From Cordilura impudica (Eukaryota; Arthropoda; Insecta; Diptera; Scathophagidae), in NCBI GenBank assembly GCA_963682025.1, contig OY821518.1, positions 236,198,152 through 236,262,151 on the forward strand: 64,000 nucleotides of DNA. Direction: 5' to 3'. The notes beneath the pieces are model-generated. The model was given only the letters and a program-made list of their open reading frames with translations. It was not told where the DNA came from and did no database searches. Below, in pieces: positions 1 to 11,191 of the stretch. Within the stretch, counting starts at the first letter, position 1, and each line of letters begins with the position of its first letter. The position numbers were made by a program, and so were the translations under genes.

Positions 1-330
1 TAGTCAAATCGCACAACCTTGGAGGCCAATTGACAGGTTCATTTATCTAAATCAACTTATCGCCCAGTTTTGATTTCAATAAGTCGGCTTCATTTTTGAA
101 GAAATAAGGTTCGTTGATGCATTTTTCTGTATGTAATGGCGTCTGTAGTGTATGTTGTGGATTGTTCTCACTCCATAAACTGCAATTTTGTTTATTAATA
201 AAATCCGTTAAGTCAGAAATGAGCCTTATAGCTGATCACAACTTTACGACAAAAGTCGTCTATAATTTGCGCGAATCGATGACTGAAAATTTTGATAGTT
301 ACGTTATTTTGACAGATAACCCTGTTGTAA
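1..330 (-). pseudogene. Mariner-like (DD41D, rosa-like) transposase fragment, truncated by the window edge
   Basis: Read on the minus strand, this stretch gives in order a decayed DDF-x-KVVISYKAHF block (family form S-D-E-A-H-F, holding the first catalytic Asp), then NKQNCSLWSENNPQ, then INEPYFFKNEA, and at the window edge NEPVNWPPRLCDLT. The same blocks in the same order occur in the mariners at 16079-17342 and 52125-53054, so the family assignment rests on three copies in this window. The catalytic Asp is replaced by Tyr (SYKAHF), and stops and frameshifts occur between blocks, so this is a dead copy. The middle of the catalytic core between FFKNEA and WPPR is deleted. The N-terminal HTH part is absent, and the C-terminus lies outside the window. 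Confidence 0.75.
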
Positions 331-648
331 GTTTTATCTGAGCAAAAGGAAAAAACCCCTTTATATGGACAGTACATACAGTGGGGGGTGGCAATACATT
401 GAAAACTTTTAACAAAATTTTGACTATAACAATTTTGTTTTTTTTATTAATTATGATTTTTTTCTTGTTAAAAAAAAAGAGTATTTATTTTTTGTGATGC
501 CAAAACAATGGAAACTTTTGATCTTTATACCAGAGTTGATAAAAAAAAAAAATTAAATAGAAGATGGTGTGAAAGAAAATGTATAAAATCTTGATTTTTA
601 AACATTTATAGTTTCTGACGTTTTCTTTGAACTGTTCCTTTTTAAATA

Positions 649-1610
649 ATGGCAAGAATAAAGCTTTGTGAAGAGTTCAAAACCAGAACAGTAGATGATT
701 TTACTGCTGGGATCTAATCGCTGCATTCGTAATCGTGTAAAATCAATCGAAATTCCCTATTTTGGTTTATTATTTAAAGAAGACGGACAAACGTCAGATC
801 TCGTTTCACTTCTACTCTTAGCTAGGGTCCATAGCTCGTTAACTGCGCCATAGTAAAATTGTTCTTAGTATTTAATTTTTTTTTTTTGAAAATAAAAAAA
901 TAATTTCAATCGAAAAATTTCGACAACGAATCTGACGGTTGGAACCCTGGCATTAAGCTAAAGAAAATTTGTGAGAAATATTCTATGAATAAATCCATAA
1001 TTTCAAAAATGATCAAGAAATATCGTGCAAGAGGTGCGATGACGACTCAATATTTAGGCGGCGGGCCCCGTTAACGAGTCAAAGATAGGATAATTTAATA
1101 GCAAGAGAGTCCAAAAATGCTACCTAAAGGTCATTATAAATCTTAAACTAAAAATATATATAAAATATATGCTCAAACTATTACCCGACGAGCAATTACT
1201 ATCATCCTGTCAAGAAACCACTGATATGTCAGAGAAAAATCGTATGGCTCGTATAAATTTTGCTAAAGAATACATGAACTGGTCAAGACGAAATTGGAAT
1301 ACTGTTCTCTTTTCAGATGCCTCTTAAGATTAATTTGAAAGTTTCAACATGGCAATGACCCAAATCACGCCTCCAAAGTTGTAACCTAATGGTAGTTAGT
1401 GTTCTGGAATGGCCAGCCCAATCACCAGATCACAATCCCATAGAAAATCTATGGAAAATTGTAGATCGAAAAATACGGACACGTAATAACACAATTAAGA
1501 TAGATCTCATAGAGACAGTTAATTCAGAATGCCAAATAATTTCAATGAATATCATCAAAAATTTAATTGACTCCATGCCTCGGCTTTGTGAAGCAGTAGT
1601 ATATATATAA
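649..1610 (+). pseudogene. Tc1-A transposase, broken, with MITE insertion
   Basis: The DDE transposase of a Tc1-type cut-and-paste element would bind the terminal repeats and insert at TA. The start ATG at 649 opens MARIKLCEEFKTRTVDDF, then MITE E interrupts it at 710-946. The reading resumes with KKICEKYSMNKSIISKMIKK (HTH region), then ENRMARINFAKEYMNWSRRN, the peptide that precedes the first catalytic Asp, and ends with SVLEWPAQSPDHNPIENLWK, the block that contains the last catalytic Glu. The central region between about 1330 and 1370 is collapsed: the DG..VW and QQDN blocks are missing. It cannot encode an active enzyme. Confidence 0.85.
710..946 (+). repeat. MITE family E, copy 1 (in Tc1-A copy 1)
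   Basis: A non-coding element of about 235 bp with imperfect terminal inverted repeats of about 20 bp (family consensus close to GGTCTAATCGTCGCATTCG) and a conserved interior (GAAGACGGACAAACGTCAGA; TTCTTAGTATTTTATTTTGG). CTG occurs directly on both sides (707-709 and 947-949), consistent with a 3-bp target duplication. Removing the element rejoins the Tc1-A transposase frame, as comparison with Tc1-A copy 3 shows. Confidence 0.85.
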
Positions 1611-1861
1611 TGGATGCCCAACAAAATATTGACACCAAAGGTTTCCAATGTTTTGTCAAGAGAATTAAAATGAATGCTTTTCAGTTTTTTTTTCCTGAAG
1701 TTAAGCTATTTTATGTTAATATTTTTACATTTTTAAATAAATAAAACATAGAATTTTATAAATTAATGAAAGAGTTTTTAATATCGTTGTGCAATTTTTT
1801 GGCATTGACCGTTCTAGTCATCGAAAATATATTTTGTTAAAAGTTTTCATTGTACTTGCTA

Positions 1862-3440
1862 TCCGGGTATAAGTGGACAGTTCCTATAAATATTTTGGAT
1901 TGGTAGTGTGACATAAAAATAGCGGATAAGATAAGTTAGATTTAACTCCAATATCCCAGATAGGTTGTTCACACTTGCAAAAGAGATGATATACTGCCTC
2001 CTCTTCTCCAGGCGTTCCGCATCTGTGGCAGTGATCGTTGTGCTGAAGTCCAAGTCTTCACGGCCGTGAGCTTTGATATAACCCTACTACTCCTTCAGAG
2101 AAGAGAATTAGCCCGTCTTAAGTTATAGTAAGCAAGGTCTGCCTTGCAGTCCTTTTATATATATATTTCATAAGTCTATGGAAGAATTCCTTACAGAATA
2201 TATTACAATAATTGTATATTTAAAAACAATATTATATTACATTTAATATCGATGAAATTAGCAGAAAAATCAATTAAATTATAAAGTTTATTGAAATCAT
2301 AACATATTCTTCTAAAAAGATCAAAGTTTTGAATTGAAAAGTACATGGAATAAAATTTCTGGTTGATCGGGGTGGAATTTTAAGTGATAGGTTGTTTATG
2401 AGGAAATCAGAGCAAACTCTATCATTAACAAATTAATTTAAAACGACACATTGAGTATAGTTCCTCGGCTTTCCTGAGTATGTATCAATATTCTTCCATC
2501 TATTTTCCGCTGGTCGTAGGAAGTGCACGAAGATTCCAACCTTAATGGTACCCAGTGATATTGCAACTGATACCGCAGTAAAAGCATCAAGAGCAGAACG
2601 TGATCTTGCTAGTTCGTCTGCCCGTTTATATCCGTAAAAACTCCTATGGGGACCCATTCAACAGTAATCACGGAAAAGTGGCTTAGCTGTAACTATTCCT
2701 CCGAGCACTGTCCTACCAGAAAGGAAGAGAGTTGTGAGGAAGTATTGCTGCCTAACTGTCGACAAAGATGTTACATTTCTCTCCACCTTATGAAAGTCTA
2801 GTGTCCTACAAAGTTTCCTGATATCCAGAATGTCCGCCTGAAAAACAGTGGCATCGTCGGGTAGTCAATAAGAAAGTGGAATATCGCCGCATTCGATATC
2901 GAGTAAAATCAATCGGAATTCCCTATTCTTAACTAGGAGCCAGATTAAAATTATTCTTAGTATTTTATTTTGGAATATACAAAAAAATTTGATCGAAAAA
3001 GTTCGATAACGAATGCGATGATTAGACCCTTGCTCGCCGACACCACAACTCATATTTGAGCCATCAGTGAAGACGAGAGTGTTGTACCCTGCCGTTGGAT
3101 TATCCCTATCCCATTTCTTTCTTAAAGGTAACTTGTTCTGAAACGATCTTTCCAAATCCAGTGTAGGTGTAAGATTCCGATGTCCGATTCTAGCCTTAAA
3201 GTATGTGATAACCGATTTAGAAGCCTATCATGTTCACGGGTTTTTGACTTTCCATGAACCTATAGCTGCCAATTGCGCTGCACTACTAGTAGAATAACAT
3301 TAAGTAAGGCATTGAGACCTTCTGAGGGCAGGTATGCATTTCACCAGTAACTCCAATGCATACTAACCGTTGCACTTTGTATATTTGTTTAACAATGAAC
3401 TGCCTTTCATTGCTGTACTATGGAGCTATAAGTAAGAATG
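1862..3440 (-). pseudogene. Non-LTR retrotransposon ORF2 remnant (RNase H region)
   Basis: Minus-strand pieces in order: QRLVCIGVTGEMHTCPQK (linker after the RT, typical of I/LOA/jockey-like LINEs), NTLVFTDGSNMSCGVG (RNase H start with the first catalytic Asp), YGYKRADELARSRSALDA (RNase H C-terminal helix, family form YGNE-ADELAR-S), and CHRCGTPGEEEAVYHLFCKC, a Cys/His knuckle usual at the ORF2 C-terminus. There are several frameshifts. The RT domain is missing and so is any A-rich tail. MITE E copy 2 is inserted at 2878-3030. The low-coordinate end (the element's 3' side) meets the right end of Tc1-A copy 1 at 1860, so the Tc1 probably inserted into or beside it. Confidence 0.75.
2878..3030 (+). 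repeat. MITE family E, copy 2 (internally deleted)
   Basis: Starts ATCGCCGCATTCGATATCGA and ends CGATAACGAATGCGATGATT, the family termini. The middle block with the GAAGACGGACAAACG motif is missing, leaving about 150 bp. It sits inside the RNase H region of the decayed LINE: RNase H sequence lies on both sides. Confidence 0.8.
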
Positions 3441-4393
3441 GGGCGTAAAAATGTTGGATTGGAAATATTCAATTCTAATATTATGTTGTTAAACAAATTT
3501 TCTCGAAAAACAATCAGGAAGCGAGAACTGTTTTGGAATTACAAAATCATAATTTTCGGCTTGCATTAAAGATCTCGCCTTTTTTTATCATAACATTTAA
3601 AGATCTAAAAATCATTATCGATATGGGAAACTCTGTTATTGTGTATAACTAGTGTTGTATTTATTGTTTATGTCTACTACAAAGAAAACACAAACAAAAT
3701 AAAAATATGTATATATAAAAAAACTTCACTGCGACTGCACTCCAACATATGTGCGTGCCATACATGCATATCCGCAATTAATATGCTTCTCTTGCAGGCC
3801 AGTACTACAACTCCCTATACTTGTTCATTGTAAACCGTTGTAATCGTCATCAGTATCATTAATGCGTTTATGAAAAATTTATAATATATTGAATAAATAT
3901 GGCTAACAAATAGGGAGTGAGGGCTATATAATAGAGAAAAATAGCTAAAATAATTGGGGAAGTTATATTCATCGTATGGAATGCTCGAAGTAAGTAACTC
4001 GCTTACTTGCTCATAGCAGCACCCTTTTTCCCTATTTTTCATCGCTTTTCTTTGTATATTATGGTGATGACGCACAATATATATGCCTTTAAACTGCATA
4101 CAGTCGGTGTTATTTATTAGTTTCTGTCAGCTTCTTTTGCATTTCATGATGTACGAGTATATTTTCAAAAAGAAAAAAAAATACCCACAAAATTCGTTTA
4201 GGGACTTGTTCAAGATTAAAGATGATGATGCTCAGAATGCACAGAAAAAGAGCATGGTAGAAATAATAACAATATGTACATTACACATACCATACCTCCA
4301 GAGTACACATACGCCATTTCTCTTGAGTGTTTGTGTACGTGGAACACATAAGAGTCAAGTTGGTTATTACGAAATATGCGGGTAATGCGGTAA
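3441..4393. other. Unassigned AT-rich DNA
   Basis: No recognisable protein, no terminal repeats and no copy elsewhere in the window that I could see. Several short open frames exist, but their composition is low-complexity and none matches a family I know. Confidence 0.5.
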
Positions 4394-4805
4394 CTAGTTG
4401 ACCGGGCAAATGTTGTTCTGCCTAAAATTATTATTTTATTCCAAGATTTGTTTTGATATTTATTTCGACTACTGTTGGAATTTTTTTTTTAGTAGGATCG
4501 AATTGAAAATCAATGTGTTATTTTAAATGCAAATTTTATTTTCGATTTAATAAATTAAATTTTATTTCAAATAATAAAATGTTCGCCTGATCTTAGTAAA
4601 TAATAATTTATTGTAAAGCCAACGTGTGGACAATATTTTTTGTTTCTCCATTTTCGGCGTATACAAACAAGTCGTTTGGCTTAACAACTCTGGAGCAGGC
4701 CACATATAATTGACCATAAACGAGGCATGAATTCTCCGAGTCCAGGCCGTAGACTTGCATCAACTGTTCTTGGGATTTGTTGATTATCTTTGCATATGAC
4801 GACAC
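4394..4805 (-). mobile_element. 3' end of a Helitron carrying the helicase C-terminus
   Basis: On the minus strand the stretch ends TTTGCCCGGTCAACTAG followed by T. This is the Helitron 3' signature: a CTRR terminus (here CTAG) inserted before T. About 200 bp upstream lies the conserved C-terminus of the Helitron Pif1-like helicase, the order expected for an autonomous element's tail. The 5' part is missing: at about 4800 the coding sequence stops abruptly against a degenerate tandem repeat. The terminus differs from the small Helitrons elsewhere in the window, so it belongs to another Helitron family. Confidence 0.75.
4608..4805 (-). pseudogene. Helitron RepHel helicase, C-terminal fragment
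   Basis: The 65-residue frame reads INKSQEQLMQVYGLDSE, SCLVYGQLYVACSRVVKPND and LFVYAENGETKNIVHTLALQ. The GQLYVACSRV block is the last conserved SF1B (Pif1-type) helicase motif of Helitron replication proteins, and the ending with KNIV plus ALQ is the usual Helitron C-terminus. Only this tail remains of a protein that normally exceeds 1,000 residues; the Rep nuclease and the other helicase motifs are absent. The usual INKSQGQ motif reads INKSQEQ here. Confidence 0.85.
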
Positions 4806-5160
4806 GGTTACTCACACTAATAACTTATGAAATCACAAATATCGTTAATCTCCCTTTATATTACTCAAGATATATGATAATGAAAATACACTCTGCATGG
4901 GAAGTGACACGCCCACTTATCCGAGATCACCCATTTTTGGCACGGCTACTCACAGTGGTAATAGATGACCTCACATAAATTTACAAAGGTCTCCCTATCA
5001 TAGTACTCAAAATATATGCTATTCAATAATAACTTTGTAATGGTCATTTATCCGATCCCGCCCACTTTCAAATAGGCTACTTACATTGATAACTGATGAC
5101 GTCACACAAAGTATCAAAACTATCCCTGCCATAATATACGAGATATGTTACACGTATCGA
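4800..5160. repeat. Degenerate tandem repeat, unit about 125-135 bp, 2.7 copies
   Basis: The phrase GGYTACTCACANTGRTAA, then a CTCACA/GTCACA block, then CTCCCTATCAT/TATCCCTGCCATA, then ACTCAAAATATATG recurs at about 4805, 4940 and 5065, with CCGATCCCGCCCACTT-like joins between units. Copies are roughly 70 percent alike by eye. It starts exactly where the Helitron helicase frame is cut off, so it may be part of the same damaged element or a later expansion at the break. Confidence 0.6.
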
Positions 5161-5515
5161 GTAACGGCAAAGAATTAGTAAAAGCAGTATTATCCGAAAA
5201 CATGCTTAAAAATAAACAAATTCAAGATTTAATATCCGAAGCCAGCCTAGCCTTTTTTGAAGCCTGCAACATATCTATTGATTTTTTACAAACAGATCCT
5301 GAGAAATGACGTAACAACAAATCCTTTAGTGAAGCACAGAATAAAAAGTTCAGCAATTCCACGTGGTAAATGATGTCGCAGGACGTGGCGTGGCCATGGC
5401 TCATTCTTATATAAATGTAACAACTTCTGAAACAGACTTTCAGAATTTATTGCAGGGCACAGGACTACATCGCAAAAGCTCTAATAAATAATTGCAAAGC
5501 AAAAAAAAAAAAAAA
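5161..5515 (+). other. Unidentified segment ending in an A-tract, possibly a retroposed or transposon 3' end
   Basis: Plus-strand readings give ENMLKNKQIQDLISEASLAF followed by FEACNISIDFLQTDP, then after a stop and frame change DVAGRGVAMAHSYINVTTSE and FQNLLQGTGLHRKS. The codon-like texture in two consecutive frames suggests a decayed coding end. It terminates in a run of about 22 A (5501-5522). I do not recognise the family. The A-tract could be a poly(A) tail or simple low complexity. Confidence 0.35.
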
Positions 5516-5522
5516 AAAAAAT

Positions 5523-6178
5523 TTTTAATTTATTTTGGGTATAAGAAGTAAGCTGCCTAGAGTTTGGGGGGAGTTGCAAAAAATTTCAAAATCAACCATA
5601 TTGACTCTCATTGCAACAGAACCACCCATATTTAATATCTGAAAAAAAAACTAACAGTAAAACAAATCCGATGCATAACTGGCAAAAACACCTTAGAATA
5701 TTTTTAATTTCACAAAATGGGTACAACGCGTAAAAAGGGTATAACTTTGGAACGGTAAGAGCAAATTCAATAATTTTCATTTAAATAACTCAGCCTTTAT
5801 CCACCTTTTAAACTGGGTCATTAGTTATTTTAACTTTGATAGAAATTTTAAAAGTTACAAAGCATTACTTTCAAAATTTATGCAAAATTAACGAAAAAAT
5901 TAGCAAAAAAAAATTACCGGAACTTACGATTTCTACACAGAAAAGTAAAGCTTGAACATTCTTCTTTTTAAAATATTGACTTTGTAGCAAAGAAAATCGT
6001 GGCTATGGGCCAAGTAATAAGTAAAACTCAAAAAATGTCCGGAAATCCCGATTTTTGGGTAAAATTCGACTTTAGCGACCTCTAAACCTCTTCCGAGAAA
6101 TCTGAAAAAAAATCACAAAAATACTTTACCCTATAAGCTTTCAAAAAATGCTTGGGCACCCATGAAAATCGAAAAATA
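5523..6178. other. Unassigned AT-rich DNA
   Basis: Nothing recognised. The right-hand end, GGGACACCCTATTGTATAC at about 6189, is the kind of terminus found on mariner-like elements and leads into the mariner fragment described next. Confidence 0.4.
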
Positions 6179-6179
6179 A

Positions 6180-6568
6180 TTTTTTTTTGGGACACCCTAT
6201 TGTATACATCTTTTACAATTGTCTGACTGATCCTTTTGAAATCGCAATAGTGCCAGCAAAATCTCGGATTGTCAATCGACGATTCGCTAGCATCAAATCT
6301 TTGATTTCCTTGACATGTAGATGTTTTTATCACCAGTTGATGTTTTTCTCTTCCGGGCGCTCTATGTCTTCAACGCTTTTTGAAACTATTTTTCCTTGTA
6401 AACATTCTTTTTCGAAATAGCCTGCTCACCGAAGGTCTTCTGCAGCATCCTTATCGTTTCTTCAGCAGAAATTTCAGTTCGCAAAAAAAAGAAATAAATA
6501 AATTCGTGAAGTTTAAATTGAAAAGTCACCTTTTCATTTGGACACAGTATTATGTGAGTTTTAATTAA
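6180..6568 (-). pseudogene. Mariner-like transposase, N-terminal HTH fragment
   Basis: On the minus strand the reading is RTEISAEETIRMLQKTFGEQ then AISKKNVYK, then (after a frame change) VEDIERPGREKHQ, then HVKEIKDLMLANRRLTIRDF and AISKGSVRQL. These are the paired HTH motifs and the GRP-like linker of mariner/SETMAR-type transposases. The catalytic domain is absent: the fragment ends at a GGGACACCC terminus. The Helitron carrying the minisatellite begins only two bases beyond its 5' side, so the Helitron probably inserted at the mariner edge. Confidence 0.7.
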
Positions 6569-6713
6569 AACTAGCAGATTCCAGCCCTCGAAAGTCGAGT
6601 GCAAATTCTAGGAAATAATATTTTTTCATTCAAATTTTGTCTTCCAATGTTTTTTAATCTATGTATGTATATATATAAAAAAAAAAAAATCATGTGAGTC
6701 CGATCACATGGGA

Positions 6714-9700
6714 GATGTGTAAACATCTAATAATTAAAGAAAACATCAACATCATATATTCCAGTGCATAAAAAATAAGTCGATTATGCTGTTTTCTGAA
6801 ATTCAATTGATGTTTTCTGAAATTCTATTTATGTTTTCTGAAAATCAAATGATGTTTTCTGAAATACAATTGATGTTTCCTGAAATACAATTGATGTTTT
6901 CTGAAATTCTATTGATGTTTTCTGAAATTCAATTGATGTTTTCTGAAACTCGAATGATGTTTTCTGAAATTCAATTGATGTTTTCTGAAATTCTATTTAT
7001 GTTTTCTGAAAATCAAATGATGTTTTCTGAAATACAATTGATGTTTCCTGAAATACAATTAATGCTTTCAGCAATTCATATGATGCTTTTTGAAACTCTA
7101 TTGATGTTTTCTGAAATACAATTAATGTTCTCAGCAATTCAAGTAATGCTTTTTGAAATTCGATTGACGTTTTCTGAAATTCTATTTATGTTTTCTGAAA
7201 TTCAAATGATGTTTTCTGAAATACAATTTATGTTTTCTGAAATACAATTGATGTTTTCTGAAATTCTATTGATGTTTTCTGAAATTCAATTGATGTTTTC
7301 TGAAACTCGAATGATGTTTTCTGAAATTATATTGATGTTTTCTGAAATCCTATTTATGTTTTCTGAAATTCAAATGATGTTTTCTGAAACTCGAATGATG
7401 TTTTCTGAAATTATATTGATGTTTTCTGAAATTCTATTTATGTTTTCTGAAATTCAATTGATGTTTTCTGAAATACAATTGATGTTTTCTGTAATACAAT
7501 TGATGTTTTCTGAAATTCTATTGATGTTTTCTGAAATTCTATTTATGTTTTCTGAAATTCAAATGATGTTTTCTGAAATACAATTGATGTTTTCTGAAAT
7601 TCTATTGATGTTTTCTGAAATTCAATTGATGTTTTCTGAAACTCGAATGATGTTTTCTGAAATTATATTGATGTTTTCTGAAATTCTATTTATGTTTTCT
7701 GAAATTCAATTGATGTTTTCTGAAACTCAAATGATGTTTTCTGAAATTATATTGATGTTTTCTGAAATTCTATTTAATTTTTTTGAAATTCAAATGATGT
7801 TTTCTGAAATACAATTGATGTTTTCTGAAATACAATTCATGTTTTCTGAAATACAATTGATGTTTTCTGAAATTCTATTGATGTTTTTTGAAATTCAATT
7901 GATGTTTTCTGAAATTTTATTGATGTTTTCTGAAATACAGTTTATGTTTTCTGAAATTCTATTTATGTTTTCTGAAATTCTATTGATGTTTTCTGAAATT
8001 CAATTGATGTTTTCTGAAACTCGAATGATGTTTTCTGAAATTATATTGATGTTTTCTGAAATTCTATTTATGTTTTCTGAAATTCAAATGATGTTTTCTG
8101 AAACTCGAATGATGTTTTCTGAAATTATATTGATGTTTTCTGAAATTCTATTTATGTTTTCTGAAATTCAAATGATGTTTTCTGAAACTCGAATGATGTT
8201 TTCTGAAATTCTATTTATGTTTTCTGAAATTCAATTGATGTTTTCTGAAATACAATTGATGTTTTCTGAAATTCTATTGATGTTTTTTGAAATTCAATTG
8301 ATGTTTTCTGAAATTATATTGATGTTTTCTGAAATTCTATTTATGTTTTCTGAAATTCAAATGATGTTTTCTGAAACTCGAATGATGTTTTCTGAAATTA
8401 TATTGATGTTTTCTGAAATTCAATTGATGTTTTCTGAAACTCGAATGATGTTTTCTGAAATTATATTGATGTTTTCTGAAATTCTATTTATGTTTTCTGA
8501 AATTCAAATGATGTTTTCTGAAATTCAATTGATGTTTTCTGAAATTTTATTGATGTTTTCTGATATACAGTTTATGTTTTCTGAAATTCTATTGATTTTT
8601 TCTGAAATACAATTGATGTTTTCTGAAATTATATTGATGTTTTCTGAAATTCTATTTATGTTTTCTGAAATTCAATTGATGTTTTCTGAAATACAATTGA
8701 TGTTTTCTGAAATACAATTGATGTTTTCTGAAATTATATTGATGTTTTCTGAAATTCTATTTATGTTTTCTGAAATTCAATTGATGTTTTCTGAAATACA
8801 ATTGATGTTTTCTGAAATACAATTGATGTTTTCTGAAATTTTATTGATGTTTTCTGAAATACAGTTTATGTTTTCTGAAATTCTATTTATGTTTTCTGAA
8901 ATTCTATTGATGTTTTCTGAAATTCAATTGATGTTTTCTGAAACTCGAATGATGTTTTCTGAAATTATATTGATGTTTTCTGAAATTCTATTTATGTTTT
9001 CTGAAATTCAAATGATGTTTTCTGAAACTCGAATGATGTTTTCTGAAATTCTATTTATGTTTTCTGAAATTCAATTGATGTTTTCTGAAATACAATTCAT
9101 GTTTTCTGAAACACAATTGATGTTTTCTGAAATTGTATTGATGTTTTCTGAAATTCAATTGATGTTTTCTGAAATTTTATTGATGTTTTCTGAAATACAG
9201 TTTATGTTTTCTGAAATTCTATTGATGTTTTCTGAAATACAATTGATGTTTTCTGAAATTATATTGATGGTTTCTGAAATTCTATTTATGTTTTCTGAAA
9301 TTCAAATGATGTTTTCTGAAATTCAATTGATGTTTTCTGAAATTTTATTGATGTTTTCTGAAATACAGTTTATGTTTTCTGAAATTCTATTTATGTTTTC
9401 TGAAATTCTATTTATGTTTTCTGAAATTCAATTGATGTTTTCTGAAACTCGAATGATGTTTTCTGAAATTCTATTTATGTTTTCTGAAATTCTATTTATG
9501 TTTTCTGAAATTCAAATGATGTTTTCTGAAACTCGAATGATGTTTTCTGAAATTCCATTTATGTTTTCTGAAATTCAATTGATGTTTTCTGAAATACAAT
9601 TCATGTTTTCTGAAACACAATTGATGTTTTCTGAAATTATATTGATGTTTTCTGAAATTCAATTGATGTTTTCTGAAATTTTATTGATGTTTTCTGAAAT

Positions 9701-11191
9701 ACTGTTTATGTTTTCTGAAATTCTATTGATGTTTTCTGAAATACAATTGATGTTTTCTGAAATTATATTGATGGTTTCTGAAATTCTATTTATGTTTTCT
9801 GAAATTCAAATGATGTTTTCTGAAATTCAATTGATGTTTTCTGAAATTTTATTGATGTTTTCTGAAATACAGTTTATGTTTTCTGAAATTCTATTTATGT
9901 TTTCTGAAATTCAATTGATGTTTTCTGAAATTTTATTGATGTTTTCTGAAATTCTATTTATGTTTTCTGAAATTCAAATGATGTTTTCTGAAACTCGAAT
10001 GATGTTTTCTGAAATTCTATGTATGTTTTCTGAAATTCAAATGATATTTTCTGAAACTCGAATGATGTTTTCTGAAATTCTATTTATGTTTTCTGAAATT
10101 CAATTGATGTTTTCTGAAATACAATTGATGTTTTCTGAAATTATATTGATGTTTTCTGAAATTCAATTGATGTTTTCTGAAATTTTATTGATGTTTTCTG
10201 AAATACAGTTTATGTTTTCTGAAATTCTATTGATGTTTTCTGAAATACAATTGATGTTTTCTGAAATTATATTGATGGTTTCTGAAATACAATTGATGTT
10301 TTCTGAAATTATATTGATGTTTTCTGAAATTATATTGATGTTTTCTGAAATTCTATTTATGTTTTCAGAAATTCAAATGATGTTTTCTGAAATTATATTG
10401 ATGGTTTCTGAAATACAATTAATGTTTTCTGAAATTCTATTGATGCTTTCTGAAATTCAATTGATGTTTTCTGAAACTCGAATGATGTTTTCTGAAATTA
10501 TATTGATGTTTTCTGAAATACAATTGATGTTTTCTGAAATTATATTGATGTTTTCTGAAATTCTATTTATGTTTCCTGCAATTCAAATGATGTTTTCTGA
10601 AATTATATTGATGGTTTCTGAAATACAATTAATGTTTTCTGAAATTCTATTGATGCTTTCTGAAATTCAATTGATGTTTTCTGAAACTCGATTGATGTTT
10701 TCTGAAATTATATTGATGGTTTCTGAAATACAATTGATGTTTTCTGAAATTATATTGATGTTTTCTGAAATTCTATTTATGTTTTCAGAAATTCAAATGA
10801 TGTTTTCTGAAATTATATTGATGGTTTCTGAAATACAATTAATGTTTTCTGAAATTATATTGATGGTTTCTGAAATACAATTGATGTTTTCTGAAATTAT
10901 ATTGATGTTTTCTGAAATTCTATTTATGTTTTCTGAAATTCAAATGATGTTTTCTGAAATTATATTGATGGTTTCTGAAATACAATTGATGGGTTCTGAA
11001 ATACAATTGATGTTTTTTGAAAGACAATTGGAAAATGTTTAGAAAAGAACATATCATAATTTTTTCACAAATACAATCAGATAAAGTCACACCGATTTAC
11101 ACTTCAGCTCACACCGATGTGTTACGCTGTTTTTGCGATTGTATTGTGAAATAGAAATTTACCCCCCTGCGCGTATAGATGTTTACACATC
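6714..11191. repeat. Perfect 16-bp inverted repeat bounding the minisatellite insert
   Basis: GATGTGTAAACATCTA at 6714-6729 is the exact reverse complement of TAGATGTTTACACATC at 11176-11191. Each arm is itself a small hairpin (for example AGATGT..ACATCT). A further hairpin CATGTGA..TCACATG lies just outside the left arm at about 6691-6708. The pair encloses the whole array plus about 60 bp on the left and 135 bp on the right. It may be the ends of a separate element that carried the minisatellite into the Helitron. No target duplication is evident. Confidence 0.7.
6786..11042 (+). repeat. 21-bp minisatellite, about 202 units, continuously open in one frame
   Basis: The unit is close to ATGTTTTCTGAAATTCAATTG and encodes MFSEIQL. 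It runs for 4,257 bases as a 1,418-codon frame ending LMFFERQLENV then stop. The first 14 bases of the unit are nearly invariant. The last seven vary among a few classes that encode IQL, ILF, IQM, TRM, IIL, ILL and IQF. Classes follow one another in recurring orders (for instance TRM-IIL-ILF-IQM), so there are higher-order repeats. No unit has a length change, which is why the frame stays open; the other two forward frames have a stop in nearly every unit. Variation changes amino acids freely and synonymous changes are few, so I see no sign of protein-level selection. I treat it as a satellite array, not a gene. Confidence 0.95.

Larger units (their letters stand above)
379..1859 (+). mobile_element. 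Tc1-like transposon, family Tc1-A, copy 1
   Basis: The left end follows a TA (377-378) with CAGTGGGGGGTGGCAATACA and continues GAAAACTTTTAACAAAAT. The right end at 1825-1859 carries the inverse (ATTTTGTTAAAAGTTTTCAT). The same terminal sequence occurs at the ends of three further copies near 22.7, 27.1/30.7 and 34.9 kb, which defines the family. The last ten or so bases of the right end are degenerate. A second TIR-like block lies inside the left end at about 496-520, so the left side looks compound. The element abuts a decayed LINE at 1860. It encodes one broken DDE transposase and contains MITE E copy 1. Confidence 0.85.

Noticed and set aside
6786..11042. A 1,418-residue protein-coding gene with heptad repeats
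   Set aside because: The frame stays open as a by-product of a 21-bp unit without indels. Changes are mostly missense, there is no non-repetitive domain, and the array is inside a Helitron.
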